A stretch of 64,000 bases of DNA. It comes from Variovorax sp. J22P240 (GTDB taxonomy: Bacteria > Pseudomonadota > Gammaproteobacteria > Burkholderiales > Burkholderiaceae_C). The stretch spans positions 496,001 to 560,000 of the forward strand of contig NZ_JASZYR010000001.1 of the NCBI RefSeq assembly GCF_030316855.1, given 5' to 3'. The position numbers and the translations under genes are program-made. Below the pieces are notes generated by a model. It saw only the letters and a program-made list of their open reading frames with translations, did no database searches and had not been told where the DNA came from. Positions 18,982-27,659 of this stretch are shown here, in pieces (the stretch's first letter is position 1; every line of letters starts with the position of its first letter).

Positions 18982-20573
18982 ACACGACACTGACAACGAA
19001 GCCCGCAGCGGGCGAATGGGCTGAAGACCTCGACGAGCTGGCGCAGCGCCGCGCCATCGCGCGCGAGCTGGGCGGCGAAGAGCAGGTGGCGCGCCACCAT
19101 GCGGCGGGCAAGCTCACGGCACGCGAGCGCATCGATCACCTGCTCGACGCCGGCAGCTTCAAGGAGATCGGCACGCTGGCGGGTTCCGTGAAGTACGGCG
19201 CGGACCGCAAGCGCGAGAGCTTCACGCCCAGCAATGCGGTCGTCGGCGTCGGCAAGATCGCCGAACGGCGGACGGTCGTCTCGTCCGACGACTTCACGAT
19301 CCGCGCCGGCTCGTCGGAAGGCTCGGTGTCGGAGAAGTGGATCTTTGCCGACCGCTACGCCTTCGAGTACAAGCTCCCGATAGTGCGCATGGTCGACAGC
19401 GCCGGCGGCAGCGTGAAGCTGCTCGACAAGCTCGGCCACACCAAGATCCCTGGCTACGCCATGCTGCCGATGACGCAGCTGCTCGGCGCCGTGCCCGTGG
19501 TCGGCATCGCGCTCGGTGCCTGCGCCGGCCTGGGCGCGTTGCGGGTCGCTTCGTCCCACCTGGCCATCATGATTCGCGGCAAGAGCCAGATCTTCGCCGG
19601 TGGCCCGCCCGTCGTGAAGCAGGCGCTGGGCCTCGACGTCGACAAGGAAACGCTCGGCGGCTATGACGCGATGCATCGCTACAGCGGCACCGTGCAACTG
19701 GCTGTCGACACCGAGGAAGAGGCGCTGCAGGCGACGCGTCGCTTTCTTTCCTATCTTCCGGGCAATGTGTGGGAACAGTCGCAGCGTGTGGCCTGCGACG
19801 ATCCGGTCGATCGCTGCGACCCGTGGCTCAACCAGGCGATCCCCGCCGACAAGCGCAAGGTCTTCCAGCCGCGCAAGATCCTGAAGGCGATCTTCGACCA
19901 AGGCTCGGTGTTCGAACTGTCGCCGGACTTCGGCGGCTCGACCATCACCTGCCTGGCCCGGCTGAACGGCCATGCGGTGGGCGTGATGACGAACAACCCG
20001 ATGGTGATGGGCGGTGCGCTGACGCGTGCCGCGGCGCTGAAGATGGCACGCTTCGTCGACCTGTGCGACACCTTTCACCTGCCTATCGTCAACCTGGCCG
20101 ACCAGCCGGGCGTGATGACCGGCCCCGACGCGGAACGCGAAGGCACGCTCGCGGCCGCGATGCAGACCTTGCACGCCATCGAGCAGTCGGGCGTTCCGTG
20201 GCTGGCGATCGTCTTGCGGCGCTGCGTGGGCCTCGCCGGCGCGATGCTGAGCCCGTGGCACGGGCCCTCGGGAACCGCACTGCCCAATCGCTACGCCTGG
20301 CCGTCGGCCCGCTGGGGTTCGATCCCGGTCGAAGGTGGTGTTGCCGCAGCGTACAAGAAGGACATCGCTGCTGCCGAGGACCCCGTCGCGCACCGGCTGG
20401 AACTCGAAGCGCACTACCACGCCATCTCGTCGCCGATGCGCACGGCCGAGCGCTTCGGCGTGCTCGACATCATCGAGCCTGCGACGACGCGGCCGCTGCT
20501 GTGCGCGTGGGTGGAGGACGCCTACCAGGCGGCGAGCCGGCGCCTCGGCCCGGTCGGTCGTACGATGCGCTGA
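18978..20573 (+). CDS. Acyl-CoA carboxyltransferase (PccB/MccB/12S-type beta subunit)
   Basis: 531-residue biotin-dependent carboxyltransferase with two crotonase-like domains. N-terminal family sequence GKLTARERIDHLLDAGSF is clear; LPIVRMVDSAGGSV, the GACAGLGAL segment and IFAGGPPVVKQALG are typical and most like the methylcrotonyl-CoA branch. The C-terminal domain shows PIVNLADQPGVMTGPDAER, then RRCVGLAGAM, where propionyl-CoA enzymes have RKAYGGAY, so the acyl-CoA pocket is altered. It would accept carboxyl from a biotin carrier (the 75-residue carrier or AccB) onto an acyl-CoA. The substrate is unknown; the family covers acetyl-, propionyl-, methylcrotonyl- and geranyl-CoA. Confidence 0.9.
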   Translation: MNTTLTTKPAAGEWAEDLDELAQRRAIARELGGEEQVARHHAAGKLTARERIDHLLDAGSFKEIGTLAGSVKYGADRKRESFTPSNAVVGVGKIAERRTVVSSDDFTIRAGSSEGSVSEKWIFADRYAFEYKLPIVRMVDSAGGSVKLLDKLGHTKIPGYAMLPMTQLLGAVPVVGIALGACAGLGALRVASSHLAIMIRGKSQIFAGGPPVVKQALGLDVDKETLGGYDAMHRYSGTVQLAVDTEEEALQATRRFLSYLPGNVWEQSQRVACDDPVDRCDPWLNQAIPADKRKVFQPRKILKAIFDQGSVFELSPDFGGSTITCLARLNGHAVGVMTNNPMVMGGALTRAAALKMARFVDLCDTFHLPIVNLADQPGVMTGPDAEREGTLAAAMQTLHAIEQSGVPWLAIVLRRCVGLAGAMLSPWHGPSGTALPNRYAWPSARWGSIPVEGGVAAAYKKDIAAAEDPVAHRLELEAHYHAISSPMRTAERFGVLDIIEPATTRPLLCAWVEDAYQAASRRLGPVGRTMR

Positions 20574-20579
20574 TCAAAT

Positions 20580-20593
20580 CCTTTGCGCAAAGG
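20580..20593. repeat. 14-bp perfect palindrome in the gap before the DUF3302 gene
   Basis: CCTTTGCGCAAAGG is a perfect inverted repeat with no spacer, 7 bp after the carboxyltransferase stop and 45 bp before the DUF3302 start. No T-tract follows directly, so an intrinsic terminator is doubtful; an operator for the downstream unit is possible. Confidence 0.4.
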
Positions 20594-20637
20594 CGCCCCG
20601 GCCGTTACATTCGTTTTCGATCAGGAGGAGATCAGAG

Positions 20638-21222
20638 ATGCTTCAGCCTAGTGAGCGTTCGACGAAGTGGCGCGCCGGTTGTTTCCGCGCCTGCCTGTGT
20701 ACAGCGGCAGTGCTGTCATGCGGGTGGGCCTCGCGGGCACAAGCATCCTTCCTGGAAGGCGATGCGCTCGATACGGCGGCGGATGTCATGTCCTGGGTCG
20801 TGCTGGCTCTGGTTCCCTGCCTGGCGATCGCGCTGTTCTGGATCGTGCATGTGCTGCCCGAGAAGATCGCCGAGAAGCGCCATCATCCGCAAAAGGACGC
20901 GATCCACACCTTGTGCCTGCTGTCCCTCGTCTTCGGCGGGTTGCTCTGGCCGCTCGCCTGGCTCTGGGCCTATACGCGGCCCATCGGCTACAAGATGGCC
21001 TTCGGCACCGAGAAGCATGAGGACTTCTTCGTCGAACACGGCGAGAAGGCCCATCGCGACGAACTGGAGAGCGAGCACCTCGACCATCTGCTCGATGAGC
21101 TCAACATGCTCGGGCGGCGCGGCAGCCTGACACCCGAACTCCAACTGGTTCGCGAGCGCGTGCTGGCCGCGCGAGAGCGACGGAGCGCGGCCGTGGCAAC
21201 GCCGGAAGGGGGGGCCGTGTAA
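20638..21222 (+). CDS. DUF3302 inner-membrane protein (YiaW-like)
   Basis: 194-residue membrane protein. A signal-like hydrophobic N-terminus (about 15-35) is followed by two membrane segments (about 50-72 and 90-112). The middle, VHVLPEKIAEKRHHPQKDAIH followed by LLWPLAWLWAY, matches the DUF3302 family exemplified by E. coli YiaW. The tail (about 120-194) is charged and probably cytoplasmic. As in E. coli yiaVW, it sits next to an HlyD-type adaptor gene, which starts directly after its TAA. The ribosome-binding site is AGGAGGAGAT. Its role is unknown; it may form the membrane partner of the adaptor. Confidence 0.8.
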   Translation: MLQPSERSTKWRAGCFRACLCTAAVLSCGWASRAQASFLEGDALDTAADVMSWVVLALVPCLAIALFWIVHVLPEKIAEKRHHPQKDAIHTLCLLSLVFGGLLWPLAWLWAYTRPIGYKMAFGTEKHEDFFVEHGEKAHRDELESEHLDHLLDELNMLGRRGSLTPELQLVRERVLAARERRSAAVATPEGGAV

Positions 21223-22359
21223 ATGGAAGCGATCCTGCTCGGCATCTATGCCTTCTTCGTCTGGCTGATCTTCTTCAAGTTCAAATTGCTGCCCTGGAAC
21301 ACCATCTCGATGGTGATCGTCATCACCATCCCGGTGGTCGCGCTGACGATGCTGGTCCTGCTGCTCAACATCTTCGCGCCGTCCACTGCCGACGTGCGGG
21401 TGTTCAAGTACGTGGTGAACATCGTGCCCCAGGTGAGAGGGCGCGTGATCGAGGTGCCGATCGAGCCGAACAAGCTGATCAAGCGTGGCGACGTGCTGTT
21501 CAAAATCGATCCGACGCCGTACCAGTTGCAGGTCAAGGCGCTGGAGGCGCAGCTCGCGAATGCTGAGGGCGGCACGCGCAAGATGCGCGAAGAGCTGACG
21601 GCGGCGACTTCGAAATCGGGCGCGGTACGGGCGCAACTCGAACTCGCGCGCCGCAGGGTCGAACAGAACCGCCAACTGGTCGCGACAGGGGCAGGTGACC
21701 GTTTTGCGCTCGAACAGGCGCAAGCGAACGTCGCGGAACTGCAGGCGCAGCTCGCGGCATCAATCGCCGGTGAGGCGCAGGTTCGTGCCACCCTGTCGGC
21801 GACCGTTGACGACGATCAGGCGGAAATCGCGCAGATCAAGGCGCAGCTCGAGAACTCGCGATGGGAGTTGTTGCAGACCACCATCATCGCTCCTTCCGAC
21901 GGCTATGCGATCAACCTGCAATTACGGGTCGGCTCGATGACCGCGGCGTTTCCGGTCACGCCGGTGATGACCTTCGTCGAGAACGAGTACCAGGTCATCG
22001 CGCTCTATCAGCAGAACGAGCTGCACCAGGTCGCGCCGGGCGACGAAGCGGAATTCACATTGAAGACGCGGCCGGGCACGATCTTCAAGGCCAAGGTCGA
22101 GTCCATTATCTGGGCGCAAGGCCAGGGACAACTGGCGAATGCGACCCAGTTGCCCACGACCGGCATGGCGCCGATCCCGCCGGGGCGTTTCGGCGTCAGG
22201 CTCGACGTGGACTCGCGGCACCAGGACGAATTCTTCGCGGCCGGCGCGGTGGGCGAGGGCGCCATCTACACCCAGCATCTCGCGCTGATCCACATCATTC
22301 GCAAGATCATCCTGCGTGTGGGCTCCAAGCTCGACGTGCTGATCCTCAAGTTGCATTGA
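21223..22359 (+). CDS. HlyD-family periplasmic adaptor (YiaV/YibH-like)
   Basis: 378-residue membrane fusion protein. Two N-terminal hydrophobic segments anchor it (about 4-25 and 28-50), then a lipoyl half-motif (VNIVPQVRGRVIEVPIEPN, KRGDVLFKID), a long coiled-coil hairpin (about 105-215) and the return lipoyl and beta-barrel parts (TTIIAPSDGYAINLQLRVGS). Such adaptors bridge an inner-membrane pump and an outer-membrane channel. Here the pump is absent: the neighbours are a DUF3302 protein upstream and a NodT-type channel 9 bp downstream. The substrate is unknown; yiaV-type systems are only loosely tied to envelope stress and hydrophobic compounds. Confidence 0.88.
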   Translation: MEAILLGIYAFFVWLIFFKFKLLPWNTISMVIVITIPVVALTMLVLLLNIFAPSTADVRVFKYVVNIVPQVRGRVIEVPIEPNKLIKRGDVLFKIDPTPYQLQVKALEAQLANAEGGTRKMREELTAATSKSGAVRAQLELARRRVEQNRQLVATGAGDRFALEQAQANVAELQAQLAASIAGEAQVRATLSATVDDDQAEIAQIKAQLENSRWELLQTTIIAPSDGYAINLQLRVGSMTAAFPVTPVMTFVENEYQVIALYQQNELHQVAPGDEAEFTLKTRPGTIFKAKVESIIWAQGQGQLANATQLPTTGMAPIPPGRFGVRLDVDSRHQDEFFAAGAVGEGAIYTQHLALIHIIRKIILRVGSKLDVLILKLH

Positions 22360-22368
22360 GAGTCGATC

Positions 22369-23799
22369 ATGCGCACGCACTCCATCCGCTTCTGGTCGAC
22401 GATCGCGCTTGCGGCACTCGGCGCGGCGGGGTGTGCGCTGAAGTCCCCGCCGGACCGCGCTTCGCTCGCGAGCGAGGCGCTGCCCAACGCGCCGGCGCCG
22501 GCGGCATGGAAGGCCGGCGCGGCGCCCGGCAGCGTTGGTGACGACTGGATCGCAGGCTTCGGCGACCCGGTGCTCAACCAGCTGGTCGCTGAAGCGCTCG
22601 CCTACAACAACGATCTTCGCGCATCGGCCGCGCGAGTCGAGCAGGCAGCTGCGGGTGTCAAGGCCGCGGGCGCGCAGATATGGCCCGCCATCGACGTCAT
22701 CGGCCGGCGCGGCGGCAAGATGGGCGGCGATGGTTCGGGCCTCAACGGCTGGGTGATCTCGGCCTCATGGGAGATCGATCTGTGGGGCCGCGTGCGTTAC
22801 GCCCGGCGTTCCGCCGAAGACCAATACGCATCGACGCAGGCCGACCTGGCGGCGGCGCGGCAATCGATCGCGGCGCTCGTCGCGAAGTCGTGGTTCCTCG
22901 CGACCGAGGCGGCACTGCAGCGCCAGCTCGCGCGCCAGATGATCGATACCAGCAATCAGTCGGTCAAGCTCGCGGATCAGCGCTGGCGCATCGGTGCGTC
23001 GAGCGAGGGCGATGTCGTGCAGGCGCAGGCCAACCTGAAGACCTTCGTCGATGCGGAGCGGCAGCTCGACCTGGCCTACTCGAAGTCGCTGCGTTCGCTC
23101 GAACTGCTGCTCGGCCGCTATCCGGGCGCGGACGTGAAACCGGCTGCCTCGTGGCCGCGCATCGACATGCCCGTCGGCGCGGGCGTGCCGTCCGAACTGC
23201 TCGAACGACGGCCGGACATCGTCGCCGCCGAGCGCCGGGTCGCGGCGGCTTTCGATCGCACCCAGGAGGCGCAGGCCGCGCGGCTTCCACGCGTGTCGCT
23301 CTCAGCGGGAATCTCGTCGATCACGAGCGAGATGTTCGTGCTGAAGGATCGCGACAACCCGAGCGCGAGCATCGGCGCGGGCCTGATCGCGCCGCTGTTC
23401 CACGGCGGCGCGCTGCTGGCGCAGGTCGAGGCGCGCAAGGCCGAGCAGCAGCAGGCCGTGGCCGCCTGGGCGCAGACCGCGCTCAAGGCCTTCAACGAAG
23501 TCGAGACGGCACTGGCGGAGGAAGCCACGCTGCGCGAGCGCGAGCCGATCCTCGATGCGCAAGCGAGGGATGCGCAGAAAGTGCTCGACATCGAGAACTC
23601 CCGCTACCGCATAGGCTCGCGCGACCTGCGGACCGTGACCCAGCAGGAGATGAGTGTGTACGCCGCGCGTTCGACACTCCTGCGCGTCCAGGCCGAACGC
23701 CGCGTGCAGCGTGTCAATCTCCTGCTGGCACTCGGCGGTGGCTTCGGTCCTGGCACTGAAATCGAATCGGCCCTGCAGGGCCAGGAGAAGCGGCCATGA
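22369..23799 (+). CDS. NodT-family outer-membrane efflux channel (lipoprotein)
   Basis: TolC-type trimeric channel subunit (476 residues). The signal ends in a lipobox at LGAAGC, and the protein has the two internal OEP repeats: a first around VLNQLVAEALAYNNDLR to RRSAEDQYAST, and a second around LLERRPDIVAAERRVAAAFDRTQEAQAARLP, the standard NodT signature. C-terminal FGPGTE follows the usual LLLALGGG end. It forms the outer-membrane part of the tripartite complex with the preceding HlyD protein. Its TGA overlaps the ATG of the patatin-like gene. Confidence 0.92.
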   Translation: MRTHSIRFWSTIALAALGAAGCALKSPPDRASLASEALPNAPAPAAWKAGAAPGSVGDDWIAGFGDPVLNQLVAEALAYNNDLRASAARVEQAAAGVKAAGAQIWPAIDVIGRRGGKMGGDGSGLNGWVISASWEIDLWGRVRYARRSAEDQYASTQADLAAARQSIAALVAKSWFLATEAALQRQLARQMIDTSNQSVKLADQRWRIGASSEGDVVQAQANLKTFVDAERQLDLAYSKSLRSLELLLGRYPGADVKPAASWPRIDMPVGAGVPSELLERRPDIVAAERRVAAAFDRTQEAQAARLPRVSLSAGISSITSEMFVLKDRDNPSASIGAGLIAPLFHGGALLAQVEARKAEQQQAVAAWAQTALKAFNEVETALAEEATLREREPILDAQARDAQKVLDIENSRYRIGSRDLRTVTQQEMSVYAARSTLLRVQAERRVQRVNLLLALGGGFGPGTEIESALQGQEKRP

Positions 23800-25262
23800 C
23801 CACGACCCGATCGAGCATTGCCCTGGGGTGCCTTGGCGCTTGTCTCTTGCTGCTGTGGGGGTGTGCTACCCGCCCGATCAACCCACCGATCGGCCAGGCG
23901 AATCCGAGCAGCGGTTACCGTTTCGAGACGCGGCAGGCCGAGGTCAAGGACAAGGACGCGCTGGTCATCCTCGCCTTCTCCGGCGGCGGCACTCGCGCCG
24001 CCGCTTTCTCATACGGCGTCCTCGAATACCTGCGCCGCACCGAGATCGTCACTCCGAAGGGCAGGGGCCGCCTGATCGACCAGGTGGACATCATCACCGG
24101 CGTATCGGGCGGCAGCTTCACCGCGCTGGCCTATGGCCTCTACGGCGACAAGCTGTTCGACGACTACGAGCAGCGCTTTCTCAAGCGCGACGTGCAGGGC
24201 GCGATCATTTCCCGTTCGCTGAACCCCGGCAACTGGGTCAAGCTGTCGTCGTTGGGATGGGGGCGCTCCGAACTGGCGTCGCAGCTTTACGACGAGGTTC
24301 TTTTCAACAACGCCACCTTCGGCGACCTGAACCGCGGCAAGGGGCCGCTGATCCTCGCATCGGCGACCGACATTTCGAGCGGCGCCCGCGTGGTGTTCCA
24401 GCAGGGCGTGTTCGACGTCCTTTGCTCAGATCTGAACGCCGTGCCCTTGTCGCGTGCCGCCGCCGCCTCGTCGGCGGTGCCGGTGGTCCTGTCGCCGGTC
24501 ACCCTCAACAACTACGGCGGCACCTGCAGCATGACGCCTCCCGCCTGGGTGAAGCGCTTCACCGACACCGACAACCCGCCGCGGCCCGCTGCGCGGGCCA
24601 TACGCTCCCTGAGGTCGCTCGGGGACTTCGAAGACAGCAAGAAGCGACCCTACCTCCATCTGGTGGACGGCGGCGTGTCGGACAACGTGGGCATGCGTGG
24701 CGTGCTCGATTCGCTGGAGATCCTGGAGGCGATGCAGGAAGCCGGCATGCCGACGCAACTCGACAGTGCGAAGCGGATCGTCGTCTTCATCGTCAACTCG
24801 CTGTCCGTGCCGCCGACCCAATGGGACGAATCGGAGTCGCCTCCCGGCAGCGTGCAGATCCTGCTGAAGTCGAGCGGCGTTCCGATCGATCGCTATTCGT
24901 TTGAAGCCGTCGAACTGCTCAGGGACATGGCGGCACGTTGGAACACGATGGGCAAGATCCGCAAGTCGGCGGCGATGGCGGACAACAAGGACCCGGCGCT
25001 TGCGGCAGCGATACGCGGGCCGGACGCCGAGATCTATGCCATCGACGTCTCGTTCGCCGCGCTGAAGGACGAGGCGGAACTGGCCTATCTCAACCAGCAA
25101 CCGACGACCTTCGTCCTGCCCGACGAGGCGGTCGATCGCCTGCGCGCTGCGGCGGGCACGATCATCTCCGGTTCGACCGAGTTCAAGCGCCTGCTGAAGG
25201 ACGTGGACGGTACCCTGGTTGCCGAGCCGAGACCGGCACCCCGTTCAACCTCGAAGGACTAG
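23796..25262 (+). CDS. Patatin-like phospholipase, probable lipoprotein
   Basis: 488-residue serine hydrolase. The oxyanion loop FSGGGTRA (about 61-68) and nucleophile elbow GVSGG with S104 are intact, and the dyad aspartate lies in VDGGVSDNVG near residue 290. The N-terminus is a signal peptide with a lipobox-like LWGC (C23), so it is likely anchored in the outer membrane facing the periplasm. It would hydrolyse phospholipids or other acyl esters. Gene overlap with the NodT channel makes it a true operon member, which suggests a lipid-related role for the whole system. The C-terminal 150 residues are family-typical but less conserved. Confidence 0.9.
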   Translation: MTTTRSSIALGCLGACLLLLWGCATRPINPPIGQANPSSGYRFETRQAEVKDKDALVILAFSGGGTRAAAFSYGVLEYLRRTEIVTPKGRGRLIDQVDIITGVSGGSFTALAYGLYGDKLFDDYEQRFLKRDVQGAIISRSLNPGNWVKLSSLGWGRSELASQLYDEVLFNNATFGDLNRGKGPLILASATDISSGARVVFQQGVFDVLCSDLNAVPLSRAAAASSAVPVVLSPVTLNNYGGTCSMTPPAWVKRFTDTDNPPRPAARAIRSLRSLGDFEDSKKRPYLHLVDGGVSDNVGMRGVLDSLEILEAMQEAGMPTQLDSAKRIVVFIVNSLSVPPTQWDESESPPGSVQILLKSSGVPIDRYSFEAVELLRDMAARWNTMGKIRKSAAMADNKDPALAAAIRGPDAEIYAIDVSFAALKDEAELAYLNQQPTTFVLPDEAVDRLRAAAGTIISGSTEFKRLLKDVDGTLVAEPRPAPRSTSKD

Positions 25263-25327
25263 GCTGGCCCTTTTCCGAAGCAGAATCCAGATGCTTCAAC
25301 GTGGACTCCGGTCCAGGAAGGGAAACG

Positions 25328-25555
25328 ATGGAACTGGAAGAAGTCAACGCGCGCCTCCGTTCGCTGGAGCTCCGAGCTGTCGCCCAGACTGCGGCGATCG
25401 CGGTGCTGCTCCAGGAGCAGCCCAATGCCGCGGCCAAGCTGCACCTGGTCTCCGAGCACCTTGTGGACGCCCCGCCGATCCCGATGTCCGACGAGGACCT
25501 GGTGAAAGTCGCGGCGTATATACAAGCCATGCTGGGGGGACCCTGGGTCGACTGA
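25328..25555 (+). CDS. Small hypothetical protein
   Basis: 75 residues, acidic, mostly helical, starting MELEEVNARLRSLELR and containing an 11-residue PPIPMSDEDLV segment near residue 50. No membrane segment or known domain is recognised. An AGGAAGGGAAACG ribosome-binding site precedes the ATG. It follows the patatin-like gene by 65 bp on the same strand and may be the last member of that unit. Coding potential is supported by the ribosome-binding site and absence of overlap with another gene, not by homology. Confidence 0.55.
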   Translation: MELEEVNARLRSLELRAVAQTAAIAVLLQEQPNAAAKLHLVSEHLVDAPPIPMSDEDLVKVAAYIQAMLGGPWVD

Positions 25556-25592
25556 TTTCGGCCAAAGGGGCTCCGACGTGCGTCGCCCTTTC

Positions 25593-27629
25593 ATGACTCA
25601 GAAGTTGAATCGCGCGGAGCGACACCGATGTAGGACTGCACCTCGTCGCTTTTCACCTGCTGCGATTCATAATGTTCCGCACCAGGAACACCCCGACCCA
25701 GTGGAACACCCCTCGCCACTCACGACCAGGTTCAGCACCGAAGAGCGATACCGTCTGCTTGTGGAGGCGGTCGCTGACTACGCCATCTACATGCTCGACA
25801 GCGAAGGCTTCGTCGTCAGCTGGAATCCGGGTGCGCAGCGGCTCAAGGGTTACTCCGAAGGGGAGATCGTAGGCCGGCACTTTTCCGTGTTCTACGAGCC
25901 TGACGACGTTCGCGACGGCCTGCCGACGCGGGCCCTGGCCACCGCTGCCCGGGAGGGACGCTACGAAGCGGAAGGCTGGCGCCGCAAGAAGGACGGCGGG
26001 CGGTTCTGGGCGCAGGTCATGGTGAATCCCATCGTGTCTCATGGCGGGGAGCTTCTGGGCTTTGCGAAGGTGACCCGCGACCTCACCGAGCGGCGTGCCG
26101 CTGAAGAGGCCCTGCGCCGCAGCGAGGAGCAGTTCACGCTCCTGGTGCAGGCCGTGACCGACTACGCGATCTACATGCTCGACGTCGATGGCGTCATCAC
26201 CAACTGGAACGCCGGTGCGCAGCGAACCAAGGGTTATGCGCCGCACGAGGTCGTGGGGACCTCTTTCTCGCGCTTCTACCGGCAGCAGGATCGGGAGCGC
26301 GGCCTTCCTGCCAAGGCGCTCGCGACGGCTGCGGCCGAAGGCCGCTTCGAGGGAGAGGGCTGGCGGGTGCGGAAGGACGGCACCGAGTTCTGGGCCAACG
26401 TCGTCATCGATCCCATCTTCGACGCGAAGGGGGTCCTCATCGGGTTTGCCAAGGTCACCCGCGACATCACTGAAAAACGCGAGGCGCAGCTCGCCCTCGA
26501 GCAGGCCAGGGAAGCACTGTTCCAGTCCCAGAAACTGGACGCGATCGGGCAGCTCACCGGCGGCGTCGCCCACGACTTCAACAACCTGCTGATGGTCGTC
26601 CTCACCAGTCTGGAACTCTTGCGCCGGGGCCTGCCGGAAGACCAGCGGCTGCACCGCCTCCTTGACAACGCGGTTCAGGGAGCGAAGCGCGGGGTGTCGC
26701 TCACGCAGCGGATGCTCGCGTTCGCGCGCCGGCAGGAGTTGCGCCCCGTGAATGTCGATGTTCCTTCGCTGATCAGCGGCATGCGGGAAATGCTCGAACG
26801 CACGCTGGGCCCGACGATTCGCATCGACGCGAATTTCCCGGCCGGCCTGAGCCCCGTCAGGGTGGATCACAACCAACTCGAACTGGCCATCCTGAATCTC
26901 GCCGTGAACGCGCGCGACGCGATGCCCAACGGTGGCTCGCTCACCCTCGAGGCGAGCGAGGTCGAGGGCACGCCGGCCGACAAGCTCGCGAAAGGCGGGT
27001 ACCTTCGCCTCTCTTTCGCCGACAGTGGCAGCGGGATGAATGCCGCGACGCTCGCGCGAGCCATGGAGCCGTTCTTCACGACCAAGGGCGTCGGAAGGGG
27101 AACGGGCCTGGGCCTGCCCATGGTTCACGGCCTGGCGATCCAATCAGGCGGCAAGTTCGTGCTGGAGAGTTCCGAAGGCGCCGGGACACGCGCCTTGCTC
27201 TGGTTGCCGGTCTCGACCGAGGCAAGCCCACCGGCGCCCGCCCCGACGCCTGTGCCGGAAGCTCGTGAGAGAGTTGCCGCGCACCTGGTCGTGGCCGTCG
27301 ACGATGACGCCCTGGTGCTCGCGGGCACGGCATCCATGCTGGAGGACCTCGGTCATAAGGTGCTGTGTGCCGGCAGTGCGAAGGAGGCACTGGAACTGGT
27401 CCGGGGCACGCCGGGCGTCGGCATCGTCATCTCCGACCAGGTGATGCCGGGCATGACTGGAGCCCAGCTGTTCGAGGTCTTGCGTGCCGAGCGGCCCGAT
27501 TTGTTGCTGATCCTCGCATCCGGCTATGCGGATCTGCCCGCCGACCTGGGCCCGCTGACGTTGCGGCTCTCCAAGCCTTTCGACCAGGCCCAACTCGCCG
27601 AAGCGATTTTCCGGGCGACGAGGGACTGA
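25593..27629 (+). CDS. PAS-PAS hybrid sensor histidine kinase with C-terminal receiver
   Basis: About 678 residues without membrane segments, so a cytoplasmic sensor. Order: PAS1 (about 51-168), PAS2 (about 179-296), HisKA with GQLTGGVAHDFNNLL and phospho-acceptor H327, HATPase with NLAVNARDAMPNGG, DSGSGM and GRGTGLGLPMVHG, and a receiver domain (about 560-678) with phospho-acceptor D615 in SDQVMPGMTG. The two PAS domains are close repeats of each other (YAIYMLD, GAQR-KGY, GFAKVTRD in both). The start is uncertain: ATG at 25593 is used, but GTG at 25578 or 25701 are possible and the first 45 residues look unlike coding family sequence. No separate response regulator gene adjoins it. Confidence 0.88.
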   Translation: MTQKLNRAERHRCRTAPRRFSPAAIHNVPHQEHPDPVEHPSPLTTRFSTEERYRLLVEAVADYAIYMLDSEGFVVSWNPGAQRLKGYSEGEIVGRHFSVFYEPDDVRDGLPTRALATAAREGRYEAEGWRRKKDGGRFWAQVMVNPIVSHGGELLGFAKVTRDLTERRAAEEALRRSEEQFTLLVQAVTDYAIYMLDVDGVITNWNAGAQRTKGYAPHEVVGTSFSRFYRQQDRERGLPAKALATAAAEGRFEGEGWRVRKDGTEFWANVVIDPIFDAKGVLIGFAKVTRDITEKREAQLALEQAREALFQSQKLDAIGQLTGGVAHDFNNLLMVVLTSLELLRRGLPEDQRLHRLLDNAVQGAKRGVSLTQRMLAFARRQELRPVNVDVPSLISGMREMLERTLGPTIRIDANFPAGLSPVRVDHNQLELAILNLAVNARDAMPNGGSLTLEASEVEGTPADKLAKGGYLRLSFADSGSGMNAATLARAMEPFFTTKGVGRGTGLGLPMVHGLAIQSGGKFVLESSEGAGTRALLWLPVSTEASPPAPAPTPVPEARERVAAHLVVAVDDDALVLAGTASMLEDLGHKVLCAGSAKEALELVRGTPGVGIVISDQVMPGMTGAQLFEVLRAERPDLLLILASGYADLPADLGPLTLRLSKPFDQAQLAEAIFRATRD

Positions 27630-27659
27630 GCCATAGCCTTTCATGAACGAGAGTGCTCA

